A stretch of DNA of 44,049 nucleotides from Candidatus Avisuccinivibrio pullicola (lineage in GTDB: Bacteria; Pseudomonadota; Gammaproteobacteria; Enterobacterales; Succinivibrionaceae). The position numbers and the translations under genes are program-made. The stretch lies in NCBI GenBank assembly GCA_018713485.1, contig DVOQ01000038.1, forward strand, positions 1 to 44,049. Direction: 5' to 3'. How positions within the stretch are numbered: position 1 is the first letter of the stretch; each line of letters starts with the position of its first letter. The notes under the pieces are model-generated. The model was not told the DNA's origin and did not search any database. It saw only the letters and a list, made by a program, of their open reading frames with translations. Of the stretch, positions 32,162 to 40,132 are shown piece by piece.

Positions 32162-33907
32162 ATGGATTTTGACCGACTAAAAAGCCGTTTACCGAGGGCC
32201 AATCAGTCTTTCCCTTTTTTGAGGACACATCACAAAATTTACGTGGACAAAACCCGTTTCATCCGCTCCCTTGCCATGGATAACGAACCTAAATTCCTGT
32301 CCCGTCCGCGCCGTTTTGGAAAAAGCACCCTCGTGAGCACCCTGGAAGAGCTTTTTATGCATGGTGTAGCGCCACAACAGGGTAACCCGTCATGTTTTAA
32401 GGACTTATACATAGAAAAAAACTGGTCTGACAGCGCGACCTATCCCGTGATACGTCTCGATTTTAACAAACTTAATCAGCGCTGTACCACCGTCGCGGAA
32501 TTTGAAAAGAACCTCATCCGCGCTCTTAAACTTAAGGCTCAGGCTTTCACTGCTACCCTGCCTGAAAATGCAGCCACGGCGACAGGCCTGCTGCAGGCCA
32601 TAGCCGACAGCGCTGAAAGCTACTCCCTGGTTCTGCTTATCGACGAATATGACGCCCCGCTTACCGCCTATGCCGGTAAGCCTTCAGAATACGCGGCCAT
32701 GCTGTCTCTTCTGCAGAGTTTATTTGAGATTTTAAAAACCGATTTAGACAAATTCCGCTGTGTCTTTATCACCGGCATCACACGCTATAAAGACGCAGGA
32801 CTGTTCACCATAGGCAGCAATGTACAGGATATCTCGCAGGATCCGTATTATGGAGAGATCTGCGGTTATACCCATGAGGAGATCCGTACCTGTTTTAAAG
32901 AGAACCTGACTTATGTCGCATGCAAACGGCTCGGTCTGAACGAATCTGAGGCGGACGATGCTGCAAGGGAGCGCGTGCTTGAGGAAATGGCACTCTGGTA
33001 TGATGGCTATCATTTTGACAGGCATTGCAGGACACGCGTTTTTTCAACCTGGTCCGTACTCTGTTTCTTTGCTGACAGCATGTGCGATTTCCAGTGCTAC
33101 TGGTACGAGGCCGGCGGTTTACCGGCTCTGCTCAGAAAAAGTTTTATCCGCAGGGATCTGCTGCAGACCCTGCAAAATTACGAACAGAATGACTTTACGG
33201 CTCTCTACGATGATTTCATAAACCCCGGCAGTATCCTTATCATGGATCCTATGGTTCTGCTTTTCCAGACAGGCTACCTTACCTTAAAGGATCCCTACAT
33301 CAGCACGGGCGGAGTGTCAGGTGACATCATTACCCTTACCTGCCCGAACCGTGAAATTCACAGAAGCTTAGGTGCTCTTTTAAGAAAGTCACTGTTCCTT
33401 GAAGCAGCTGACGGCGAGACGGTGTTTAAGCTCACCCGCGAAACTTTTAAAGAAGCGCTTGCCCTGCACAGTCTCGAACAGCTCACCGACACGCTCAATC
33501 AGATGCTTTTGTCCATTGACTACGAAGGGGCTCCTCCTAAGGAAGCAATTTTAAATGTCTACGTGGAGCTGTATCTTTCCGGGCTTGGTTATGAGCCGCA
33601 GTCCAACCGTCACGAGCTCATGGGCAGACCCGATCTGCTGTTTCACGCGGACGATACCACCGTAGTTTTCGAGAACAAATTTATGCCCCTTAACGAGCGC
33701 CGTGCAGTGGCCACAGTTTTAAAGGAGGCAGTGACGCAGATCCTGAGCCACCGCTACGGAGAGGGACGAGATCGCAGGGAACGGCTCTGGCGCATCGCTT
33801 TAGTTTACTCTGAAGCACAAAGGCGCTTTGTAGCCTCTGAGGACGCGGACAGTCACAGGCAATACCTGCCTTGCGGAGCTTTCGGAAGTTCTGAAGCGAA
33901 AACCTGA
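32162..33907 (+). CDS. AAA-ATPase-like protein with PD-(D/E)XK nuclease-like domain
   Basis: 581 aa. The N-terminal AAA-ATPase-like domain starts with the family's YVDKTRFIRSL and has Walker A RRFGKST (50-56) and Walker B LLIDEYDAPL (about 158-167). The middle region has LEEMALWYDGYHFD. The C-terminal PDDEXK_9-like domain has GRPDLLF followed by VVFENKF (about 488-506), giving the D...ExK pattern. This family is abundant in gut Bacteroidetes, Fusobacteria and Succinivibrionaceae, often in several copies; its function is not established, though mobile-element or defence roles have been suggested. A decayed copy lies at 28275-28583. ATG 32162 follows an AG-repeat ribosome region. Confidence 0.85.
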   Translation: MDFDRLKSRLPRANQSFPFLRTHHKIYVDKTRFIRSLAMDNEPKFLSRPRRFGKSTLVSTLEELFMHGVAPQQGNPSCFKDLYIEKNWSDSATYPVIRLDFNKLNQRCTTVAEFEKNLIRALKLKAQAFTATLPENAATATGLLQAIADSAESYSLVLLIDEYDAPLTAYAGKPSEYAAMLSLLQSLFEILKTDLDKFRCVFITGITRYKDAGLFTIGSNVQDISQDPYYGEICGYTHEEIRTCFKENLTYVACKRLGLNESEADDAARERVLEEMALWYDGYHFDRHCRTRVFSTWSVLCFFADSMCDFQCYWYEAGGLPALLRKSFIRRDLLQTLQNYEQNDFTALYDDFINPGSILIMDPMVLLFQTGYLTLKDPYISTGGVSGDIITLTCPNREIHRSLGALLRKSLFLEAADGETVFKLTRETFKEALALHSLEQLTDTLNQMLLSIDYEGAPPKEAILNVYVELYLSGLGYEPQSNRHELMGRPDLLFHADDTTVVFENKFMPLNERRAVATVLKEAVTQILSHRYGEGRDRRERLWRIALVYSEAQRRFVASEDADSHRQYLPCGAFGSSEAKT

Positions 33908-33927
33908 TGATTTTCAGTGACATTCTC

Positions 33928-33953
33928 CCCACCCTAAAGACAGAGGGTGGGTC
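33928..33953 (+). terminator. Weak terminator after the AAA-ATPase-like gene
   Basis: CCCACCCT/AGGGTGGG stem (33928-33935 with 33944-33951, 8-nt loop) followed by TCTTCT, about 20 nt after the stop. The pyrimidine run is poor. Confidence 0.5.
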
Positions 33954-34138
33954 TTCTGGCCAAAAATTGTTAAAGGCCCCTGCCATAACAAAATGAATAA
34001 AGACAGAAAAGCTCCGTTCTGCTGTATCAAATCCTTCCCCTGTTAGTCATTTTTCTCCTGTATGCATTACAATGGGCGCTCAAGGCACACTAAGGCTATA
34101 TAAGGCTGCGCCTTCCCCGAAGGCAGGTCTTACAGGAT

Positions 34139-35158
34139 ATGATTAACAAAATGTACGCCCCGAAGAACCTTATACTCACGGCGCTGACAGCCGCGCTGAC
34201 GGTCCTCTGCGCCCCCGCTTTCTCAGCTGAACCCCTGTTAAACGATACCGACTCGAAATTAGCCGCCATAGACGGCACCCTGCAGAGCGTGAACGGAGAA
34301 CTTTCCGAACAGCGCGCCAGGATCGGTGCGTTAGCGGCGGAGCTTGCGGTAAGTTCCGATGAGGCCGCGAAATTCCGCAGCCGCGTCCTTGAAGAATTAA
34401 AGGCCTTAAGACGGCAGAATCAGTCCATGATCGACTCGCTTTTTGCCGACGGCATGAACGCGGGAAGCACGGATGCCTCCCGGGTATTAGACGGAGTAAA
34501 GCCCTTGCGCAATTACGACAGGCAGGCCCCGGACGGCAAGCTCTTTTTCGGTGAGGATGAGTACGTGTACGTCAAGGAAGCCAACGCCACCTTTGACGCG
34601 CGTATTGACACGGGAGCGGCGGTATCCTCGATAAGCGCCCGCGACATCACCGAGTTCGAGCGCGGAGGCAAGAAATGGTACCGCTTCAGGATTGAGGCCA
34701 ACGGCAGAGTGCTGCCCGTGGAGGCTCCCTTCGTGAGATATTCGGACGTCAGGCAGTCCTCCAAGGAGGAAGTGACGCGCCGCCCCGTGGTGTCCCTCAA
34801 CGTCAAGGTGGGCAATTATTCGGCCGCCTCGGAATTTACCCTTACCGATCGCACGCGCATGCAGTACGCGCTGCTTATCGGACGTACCCTGATCCAGGAT
34901 ATCGCGGTGGTGGACGTCTCACGCGATCACGTGCAGGGCCGCTCCGATCCCGAGGGACTTATCATCCTCATGCGCGATGATTACGAAAAGGCCCTTAAGG
35001 AAGGCCGCAACCCCAATGCCGCCTACGATGAGAGACAGAGAAGCAGAGCCGGGGAGCAGGCCACGCCCGCAGAGGGCAATGACTTCGTGAGCACCGATCC
35101 GCAAAGCGCACTGCCTGCGGTAGTGCACGAAAAGCGCAAAGCTGAGCGGCAGCAGTAG
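34139..35158 (+). CDS. Exported retropepsin-like aspartic protease (RimB/DUF785-type)
   Basis: 339 aa. Signal peptide (LTALTAALTVLCAPAFSA, cleavage near residue 30), a helical region of about 60 residues, then the retropepsin-like domain, formerly annotated as 'ATP-dependent zinc protease'. The catalytic DTGA is at residue 157 (DTGAAVSSISA), followed by RRPVVSLNVKVG and LLIGRTLIQDIAVVDVS. Single-domain enzymes of this kind work as dimers. The C-terminus is charged and probably disordered. The gene opens a three-gene run with a 7TM transglutaminase-like protein and a RimK-like ligase, so it probably cleaves or trims a glutamate-ligated product in the periplasm. Choice between ATG 34139 and ATG 34151 is uncertain. 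Confidence 0.82.
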   Translation: MINKMYAPKNLILTALTAALTVLCAPAFSAEPLLNDTDSKLAAIDGTLQSVNGELSEQRARIGALAAELAVSSDEAAKFRSRVLEELKALRRQNQSMIDSLFADGMNAGSTDASRVLDGVKPLRNYDRQAPDGKLFFGEDEYVYVKEANATFDARIDTGAAVSSISARDITEFERGGKKWYRFRIEANGRVLPVEAPFVRYSDVRQSSKEEVTRRPVVSLNVKVGNYSAASEFTLTDRTRMQYALLIGRTLIQDIAVVDVSRDHVQGRSDPEGLIILMRDDYEKALKEGRNPNAAYDERQRSRAGEQATPAEGNDFVSTDPQSALPAVVHEKRKAERQQ

Positions 35159-35185
35159 ATTAAAGAGCGAAAAAGAGAGTAAAAC

Positions 35186-36907
35186 ATGGTTTCACGCGGC
35201 GTCTTTTATGTGGTGACGGCGATTTTACTTATCACCGGCATCCTCTTTATGGGTTATCAGCACGTCACCTTTGACATTCCCTTTCTCCCGGGACAGATGC
35301 GCCAGGTGTGGACGGTGGAGGCCAAAGTGGAATTTGAGCCCACGCAGGCAGGAGCGGCCACGGTCGATCTGGCCCTGCCTGCCGTACAGCCTCAGTTCAC
35401 GCAGTTAAAACAGAGCACGGCGAGCTTAGGCTTTGGTACCACGTATATTTACCGGCCTGACGGGGCGTCCTTCGTGGAATGGACCAAGCGCAATCCTGCG
35501 GGTTTACAGACCCTCTACTACCGTGCGGACTTTTTAAGCGATCCGGACGCCACGGCTTCATCGATGCGTGTGCCCGAGCTGTTGCAGAATACCGAGCCCG
35601 AACCTTTTTTAACCGCGATGCGCGGCATTGCGGAGACGGCACTGCAGCGCTCGGCCTCGGCCTTCTCACTGACGGCCCAGGCCATTGCCCTGATGAACTC
35701 CCAGACCGAAGAGGCGGCGCTGTTAAACGCGCAGTATGAAAAGCCTGAGCTTTTGGTGCATATCCTTGAGCTCGCACGTATCCCCTCGCGCATCGTGGGC
35801 GTGTTAAGTCTGGAGGACGCCAGGCGTAACCGTACCCTCACCCCCAAGGTGGCGGTCTTTGACGGCACGCAGTATGAGATCTTCGATCCCGTGACCGGAG
35901 CCTCGGGTTTAAGCCCCACCGAGCTTATCTGGAACGATCACGCAGGTTCCCTTCTTGATGTGCAGGGTGGTACCAATGCACGCGTGACCTTCTCGACCAT
36001 CCTCAACTCCATGTCCGCCTCGCAGGCAGGACACCTCAAGGTCGCGACCATGCAGGCCTCAGGTCAGGACGTGGTGTCGCTCTCCATTGACTCCCTGCCC
36101 ATCGAGGAGCAGTCTCTCTTTAAGGGCATTCTCCTCCTGCCCATCGGCGTGCTCATCGTGGTGTTCCTACGTATTCTGGTGGGGATCAAGACCTCGGGTA
36201 CCTTCATGCCGGTGCTCATCGCGATGGCCTTTTTGCAGACCTCGCTTATCGTGGGCCTTATCGGTTTCATCTCCATCGTCTGTATCGGACTTATCGTGCG
36301 CTCGTGGCTGTCGCACCTCAACCTTCTGCTCGTGGCACGTATTTCAGCGGTGATCATCACCGTGATTGCGCTCATCGGCGCCATCTCGCTTATCACCTAC
36401 AAGATTGGCCTGACCGAGGGTATCAAGGTGACCTTCTTCCCCATGATCATTCTCTCGTGGACCATTGAGAGAATGTCCATTCTCTGGGAAGAGGAAGGCT
36501 ATAAGGAAGTGTTAAAGCAGGGCGGAGGATCGCTCTTCGTGGCCGTGTGCGCCTTCCTTGCCATGAACAGCGCCGTGATTCAGCACGTGACCTTCAATTT
36601 CCTCGGTCTGCAGCTCGTCATTCTCGCCTTCGTGCTCATGATGGGCAATTACACGGGCTTCCGTCTTTCGGAGTTAAAGCGCTTTAAGCCCTTATCGGAC
36701 AAGATCACCGAGGCCCATGCCGCGGGCGAGCCCTTTGAGGCGGATCGCCTGAACGCGGAAAGGCACGCCCTGAAGGCCCATCCTCACTCCACCCTAAAGA
36801 GCTGGAAGGAAGAGGCCGCGGCGCATCCCTTAAAGGATCCCGAAGGCAAAACCGCCCCGCATGAGGGAAAGGGCACGGAGCCTGATACGGCTAAGGGCGG
36901 AGAGTAA
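35186..36907 (+). CDS. Inactive transglutaminase-like protein with seven membrane helices
   Basis: 573 aa. One N-terminal membrane helix (about 5-25), a periplasmic region of about 280 residues with the transglutaminase-like fold (LLNAQYEKPELLVHILELARIPSRIVGV) but lacking the Cys-His-Asp triad, then about seven membrane helices (roughly residues 312-492) and a charged cytoplasmic tail. This architecture is known from comparative genomics as a partner of an ATP-grasp ligase and a retropepsin-like protease. It probably binds a peptide or amino-acid-modified substrate outside the membrane. It lies 27 nt after the protease gene and 4 nt before the ligase gene. Confidence 0.82.
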   Translation: MVSRGVFYVVTAILLITGILFMGYQHVTFDIPFLPGQMRQVWTVEAKVEFEPTQAGAATVDLALPAVQPQFTQLKQSTASLGFGTTYIYRPDGASFVEWTKRNPAGLQTLYYRADFLSDPDATASSMRVPELLQNTEPEPFLTAMRGIAETALQRSASAFSLTAQAIALMNSQTEEAALLNAQYEKPELLVHILELARIPSRIVGVLSLEDARRNRTLTPKVAVFDGTQYEIFDPVTGASGLSPTELIWNDHAGSLLDVQGGTNARVTFSTILNSMSASQAGHLKVATMQASGQDVVSLSIDSLPIEEQSLFKGILLLPIGVLIVVFLRILVGIKTSGTFMPVLIAMAFLQTSLIVGLIGFISIVCIGLIVRSWLSHLNLLLVARISAVIITVIALIGAISLITYKIGLTEGIKVTFFPMIILSWTIERMSILWEEEGYKEVLKQGGGSLFVAVCAFLAMNSAVIQHVTFNFLGLQLVILAFVLMMGNYTGFRLSELKRFKPLSDKITEAHAAGEPFEADRLNAERHALKAHPHSTLKSWKEEAAAHPLKDPEGKTAPHEGKGTEPDTAKGGE

Positions 36908-36911
36908 GGCG

Positions 36912-37880
36912 ATGTTATCATTTAAAGAGCGTTACGCCAGTCCCCTGAAGCTTACCCATTACGGCATCATGGGCATGAATCAGCGTAACGTCAATTACAT
37001 CGGACGCTACAATCAGCGCCGTCTCTATCCTTTAGTGGATAACAAGCTCAAGACCAAGGAGATGGCGTTAAGTCACGGTGTGACGACACCGAAGCTCCTC
37101 GGTGCCATCCGCTCGCAGCAGGACGTGGAGCATATTCTCGATATCCTCGGTGAGCACAGCGAGTTCTGCATCAAACCCGCGCAGGGCTCAGGCGGCAAGG
37201 GCATTCTGGCCATCACGGGACGGACCGAGAACGCCTTTATCAAGGCCTCGGGACAGAGCGTCACCCTGCATGACGTGCGCCGCCATCTCTCCAATATTCT
37301 CGCGGGACTGTTTTCCCTGGGCGGCAAGCCCGATATCGCGCTTATCGAGGCGCTCATTCATTTTGATCCCGTGTTTAACGGCTATTCCTATGAGGGCGTG
37401 CCGGACACGCGCGTCATTGTCTTTCAGGGTTTCCCGGTGATGGCGATGATGCGCCTCTCCACCGCCGCCTCCGACGGCAAGGCCAATCTCCATCAGGGAG
37501 CGGTAGGTGTGGGGATCTGCATGCGCACGGGCAGGGCGGTGCGCGCCGTGCAGCACAACGATCCCATCAAATTCCATCCCGACACGGAAAAGGATCTCTA
37601 TGCGCTCCGCGTGCCGCACTGGATGGAAGTGCTGACCCTCGCCGCCTCCTGCTACAACATGTCAGGTTTAGGCTATATCGGTACCGATATCGTGCTCGAC
37701 CGCGATTTAGGGCCCATGCTCCTTGAGCTTAACGCCCGCCCCGGCCTTGCCATTCAGACGGCCAATAACGCGGGACTGCTGCCGCGCCTGCGCCTTATCG
37801 AGGCGCTGCCGGACAGGACACACTATACGGTGGCCGGACGCGTGGACTTTGCCCGCCGCCACTTCGGCGTCTTTGATTAG
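36912..37880 (+). CDS. RimK-like ATP-grasp ligase (alpha-L-glutamate ligase-like)
   Basis: 322-aa cytosolic ATP-grasp enzyme expected to form an amide bond, likely adding glutamate or another amino acid to a carboxylate. ATP-binding lysine is in CIKPAQGSGGKG (about residues 87-98), and the Mg-binding segment is LLELNARPGLAIQ near the C-terminus. ATG 36912 is chosen because it starts 4 nt after the 7TM gene and matches the family N-terminus; the open frame runs further back into that gene. The product is unknown. The constant neighbourhood with a protease and a 7TM protein points to a make-bind-trim system at the envelope. Confidence 0.85.
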   Translation: MLSFKERYASPLKLTHYGIMGMNQRNVNYIGRYNQRRLYPLVDNKLKTKEMALSHGVTTPKLLGAIRSQQDVEHILDILGEHSEFCIKPAQGSGGKGILAITGRTENAFIKASGQSVTLHDVRRHLSNILAGLFSLGGKPDIALIEALIHFDPVFNGYSYEGVPDTRVIVFQGFPVMAMMRLSTAASDGKANLHQGAVGVGICMRTGRAVRAVQHNDPIKFHPDTEKDLYALRVPHWMEVLTLAASCYNMSGLGYIGTDIVLDRDLGPMLLELNARPGLAIQTANNAGLLPRLRLIEALPDRTHYTVAGRVDFARRHFGVFD

Positions 37881-37938
37881 ACAGCTAGGGATTAAAGACG
37901 GGGATCTGCCCCCGCACGCCGGGGGCAGGAAAGGAGGC

Positions 37939-38895
37939 TTAGACGATGCGGCGCACCTTGCGGCCTTCGTTAAAGGCCTCGATATTCTCACCGAACTGAC
38001 GGCAAAGCTCCACGAGGCAGGCGTCCGACATCCACGCCTGATGGGGCGTTAAGATGAAGTTATTAAGCTTTAAGGCCGCGGCGTAAGGATGATCGGGAGT
38101 TAAGGGCTCTTTCGAGGAGACGTCCGCGGCTGCGCCGGCGATGACGCCGTCCTTTAAGGCCGTGATGAGATCAGCCTCATTGACCACGCCGCCGCGGGCA
38201 TTGTTCACGATGCACACCGAGCGCTTCATGAGCTGCATTTCCTTTAAGGTAATGAGATTCTGCGTGGAAGCGTTTAAGGGACAGTTCACGGAGATAAAGT
38301 CCGCCTCCTTAAGAGCCTCCTCAAAGGCGGTATAGCCCTCGCGCACGGAGGCGGCGCCCTTGTGCTCGGCCTTTAAGGTACGCATGCCAAAGGCGCGGGC
38401 TAAGTCCGCGATCTTCGTGCCGATCGCGCCGTTACCGACCACGGTCAGGGTCTTGCCGCAGAGATCGTGGATGGGAGCGGGTAACTGGCAGAAACAGTTG
38501 GCGTTCACCCATAAGCCCTCTTCCATGGCCTTGCGCGTAATGAGCATATTGCGCGAGAGCATGAGCATCATGGTTAAGGTGTGCTCGGCCACGGACTGCG
38601 TGGAATAGCCCTGAATGGTGGCAACGCCAATCCCTCTTTCCTTACAGTAATCGACGTCGATATTGTTGTAGCCGGTGGCGAGTTCGGCGATGAACTGTAA
38701 CCTCGGTAACTGCTCTAACACTGTCCTGTCTAAGCGGCACTTATTGGTGATGATGATGGTCGCGTCCTGAGCGCGGGGCACGATTTCCTCATACTTTGAG
38801 GTCTCGTAGGAAATCCACTCATGCTCAAAGGAAGGGCGGGGTAAGGGGAAAGCCTTGGGAATGGAAATGGCATCTAAAGCGACGATGCGGTGCAT
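37939..38895 (-). CDS. D-2-hydroxyacid dehydrogenase (glycerate dehydrogenase-like)
   Basis: 318-aa NAD(P)-dependent enzyme reducing a 2-oxoacid such as hydroxypyruvate or glyoxylate. NAD fold VVGNGAIGTKIA; catalytic Arg in NNARGG, Glu in SSKEPL and His in LTPHQAW. ATG 38895 has GAGG 5 nt upstream and gives the normal family length; the longer frame runs into the terminator and neighbouring gene. It is separated from the binding-protein gene on the same strand by a strong terminator, so it is its own unit. The substrate cannot be read from sequence; glycerate dehydrogenase (HprA) is the nearest relative I recognise. Confidence 0.85.
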   Translation of the reverse strand: MHRIVALDAISIPKAFPLPRPSFEHEWISYETSKYEEIVPRAQDATIIITNKCRLDRTVLEQLPRLQFIAELATGYNNIDVDYCKERGIGVATIQGYSTQSVAEHTLTMMLMLSRNMLITRKAMEEGLWVNANCFCQLPAPIHDLCGKTLTVVGNGAIGTKIADLARAFGMRTLKAEHKGAASVREGYTAFEEALKEADFISVNCPLNASTQNLITLKEMQLMKRSVCIVNNARGGVVNEADLITALKDGVIAGAAADVSSKEPLTPDHPYAAALKLNNFILTPHQAWMSDACLVELCRQFGENIEAFNEGRKVRRIV

Positions 38896-38988
38896 ATGAG
38901 CCTCACTTTCAAAACATGTAGACCGCATCATTATAGGAGTTTCAGGGTCTCTGCGGGAGATGGAAGGCTCAAAGCGTGAACTGCATTG

Positions 38989-39012
38989 AAAAAGGGGCCC
39001 GCGGCCCCTTTT
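38989..39012 (-). terminator. Terminator of the amino-acid binding-protein gene
   Basis: Read leftward: AAAAGGGGCC-GCG-GGCCCCTTTTT, a GC stem (39012-39003 with 38999-38990) whose 3' arm runs into the T-run, about 27 nt after the stop of the gene at 39039-39854. The A/T symmetry could also give some rightward termination. Confidence 0.8.
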
Positions 39013-39038
39013 CCTGTTGATACTTACCAGAAAAAAGC

Positions 39039-39854
39039 TTACCGAGAAATACCCTCGGAGACGTCGTAACCGAACCACTCCTCACTGATCCTCGAGAACT
39101 CACCGTTCTCCTGCACGTTCTTCAAGGTCTTGTTCATTAAGGAGAGCATGCGCGTATCGCCCTTGCGGACCGCGATACCGTAATACTCCGAGGTGTCGGT
39201 GGTGATGGGCTTGCTCACGATTTCCTTAGTTCCCGAAGTGACGAGGAAGAAATCGTTGACGGGACGATCGTTAATCACCGCCATGCAGCCGTCGTTCTGC
39301 AGCTCTAAATAGCTCTCGGGCGGAGAGTTGAACTGACGCAGTTTGGTGTCCGGCAGCACCTTGGTGGTATAGAGAGCGCCCGTGGTGCCAATCTGCGAGC
39401 ACAGCGTCTCATGCTTTAAGTCCTCGAGGCTGTTAAAACGATCGGCATTGACCTTCTTGATGAGAAAGGTCAGTCCGCAGCGGTAATAGGGATCGGAAAA
39501 ATCCACGCGCTGCGCACGCTCGGGAGAAATGGTAAAACCCGAGATGATGAGATCGATGGAACCGGTGATAAGAGCGGGGATGAGACCGTCAAAGGGGAAG
39601 GGCTTCACTTCCACCTTAAAGCCTTCCGTGGCGGCCATGGCACGGATGAGATCAAGGTCAAAACCCACGAGATCGCCTTCATCATTGACGTAGGTGAAAG
39701 GCGCGAAGGCCGTTTCACAGCCCACATAGAGCACCTTGTCCTGAAAGGCGTCATGACCTAAGGGCGAGGTATCGGCGGCATGGGCGCCGCTCATTAAACC
39801 TACGGCGGTCATAAGGGCTACACAGGCCTGAGCTACTTTGGCAAAAGGACGCAT
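39039..39854 (-). CDS. Orphan amino-acid ABC transporter substrate-binding protein
   Basis: 271-aa periplasmic protein of the SBP_bac_3 family. Signal peptide ending SGAHA (about residue 26), then KVLYVGCETAFAPFTYVNDEGDLVGFDLDLIRAM, FDGLIPALITGSIDLIISG, ERAQRVDFSDPYY and the C-terminal GEFSRISEEWFG, as in binding proteins for Gln, Arg or cystine. No permease or ATPase gene is nearby, so it must work with a transporter encoded elsewhere or as a sensor. ATG 39854 has AGGAG 10 nt upstream. It has its own terminator. Confidence 0.87.
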   Translation of the reverse strand: MRPFAKVAQACVALMTAVGLMSGAHAADTSPLGHDAFQDKVLYVGCETAFAPFTYVNDEGDLVGFDLDLIRAMAATEGFKVEVKPFPFDGLIPALITGSIDLIISGFTISPERAQRVDFSDPYYRCGLTFLIKKVNADRFNSLEDLKHETLCSQIGTTGALYTTKVLPDTKLRQFNSPPESYLELQNDGCMAVINDRPVNDFFLVTSGTKEIVSKPITTDTSEYYGIAVRKGDTRMLSLMNKTLKNVQENGEFSRISEEWFGYDVSEGISR

Positions 39855-40132
39855 GGTGAATTTACTCCTGCAGGTGCATTGAATCGGTACCCTGATAATA
39901 GCATTAGCCCCCTCTTTAAGCCACTTTGGAGCATTAAGGCTGCGATCTCTGCCATGCTTTGGGGCAAGAGTGCTTACTATACTGTATTTAATCTGCGGCT
40001 TATGCCCTGACTGACCTGTTACGGCGCAGCCGCGCCCTCCCTAGCCCGCTGCTGCGCTCTTCCTTAGGTCCCTTAAGTTAGGCGCGCAAAACTTAAGTTG
40101 CTATAATCCCTCCATATCAGTCAAGGATTGTT
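39855..40132. promoter_or_regulatory. Divergent promoters of the binding-protein gene and rmuC
   Basis: 278 nt. Facing rmuC is TATAAT at 40102-40107, with a weak TTAGGC 18 nt upstream. CTTAAGTT occurs twice, at 40072-40079 and 40092-40099, exactly 20 nt (two helical turns) apart and just upstream of the -10; the second is in the palindrome AACTTAAGTT. CTTAAG is common in this genome, so the repeat may be chance. Confidence 0.45.
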
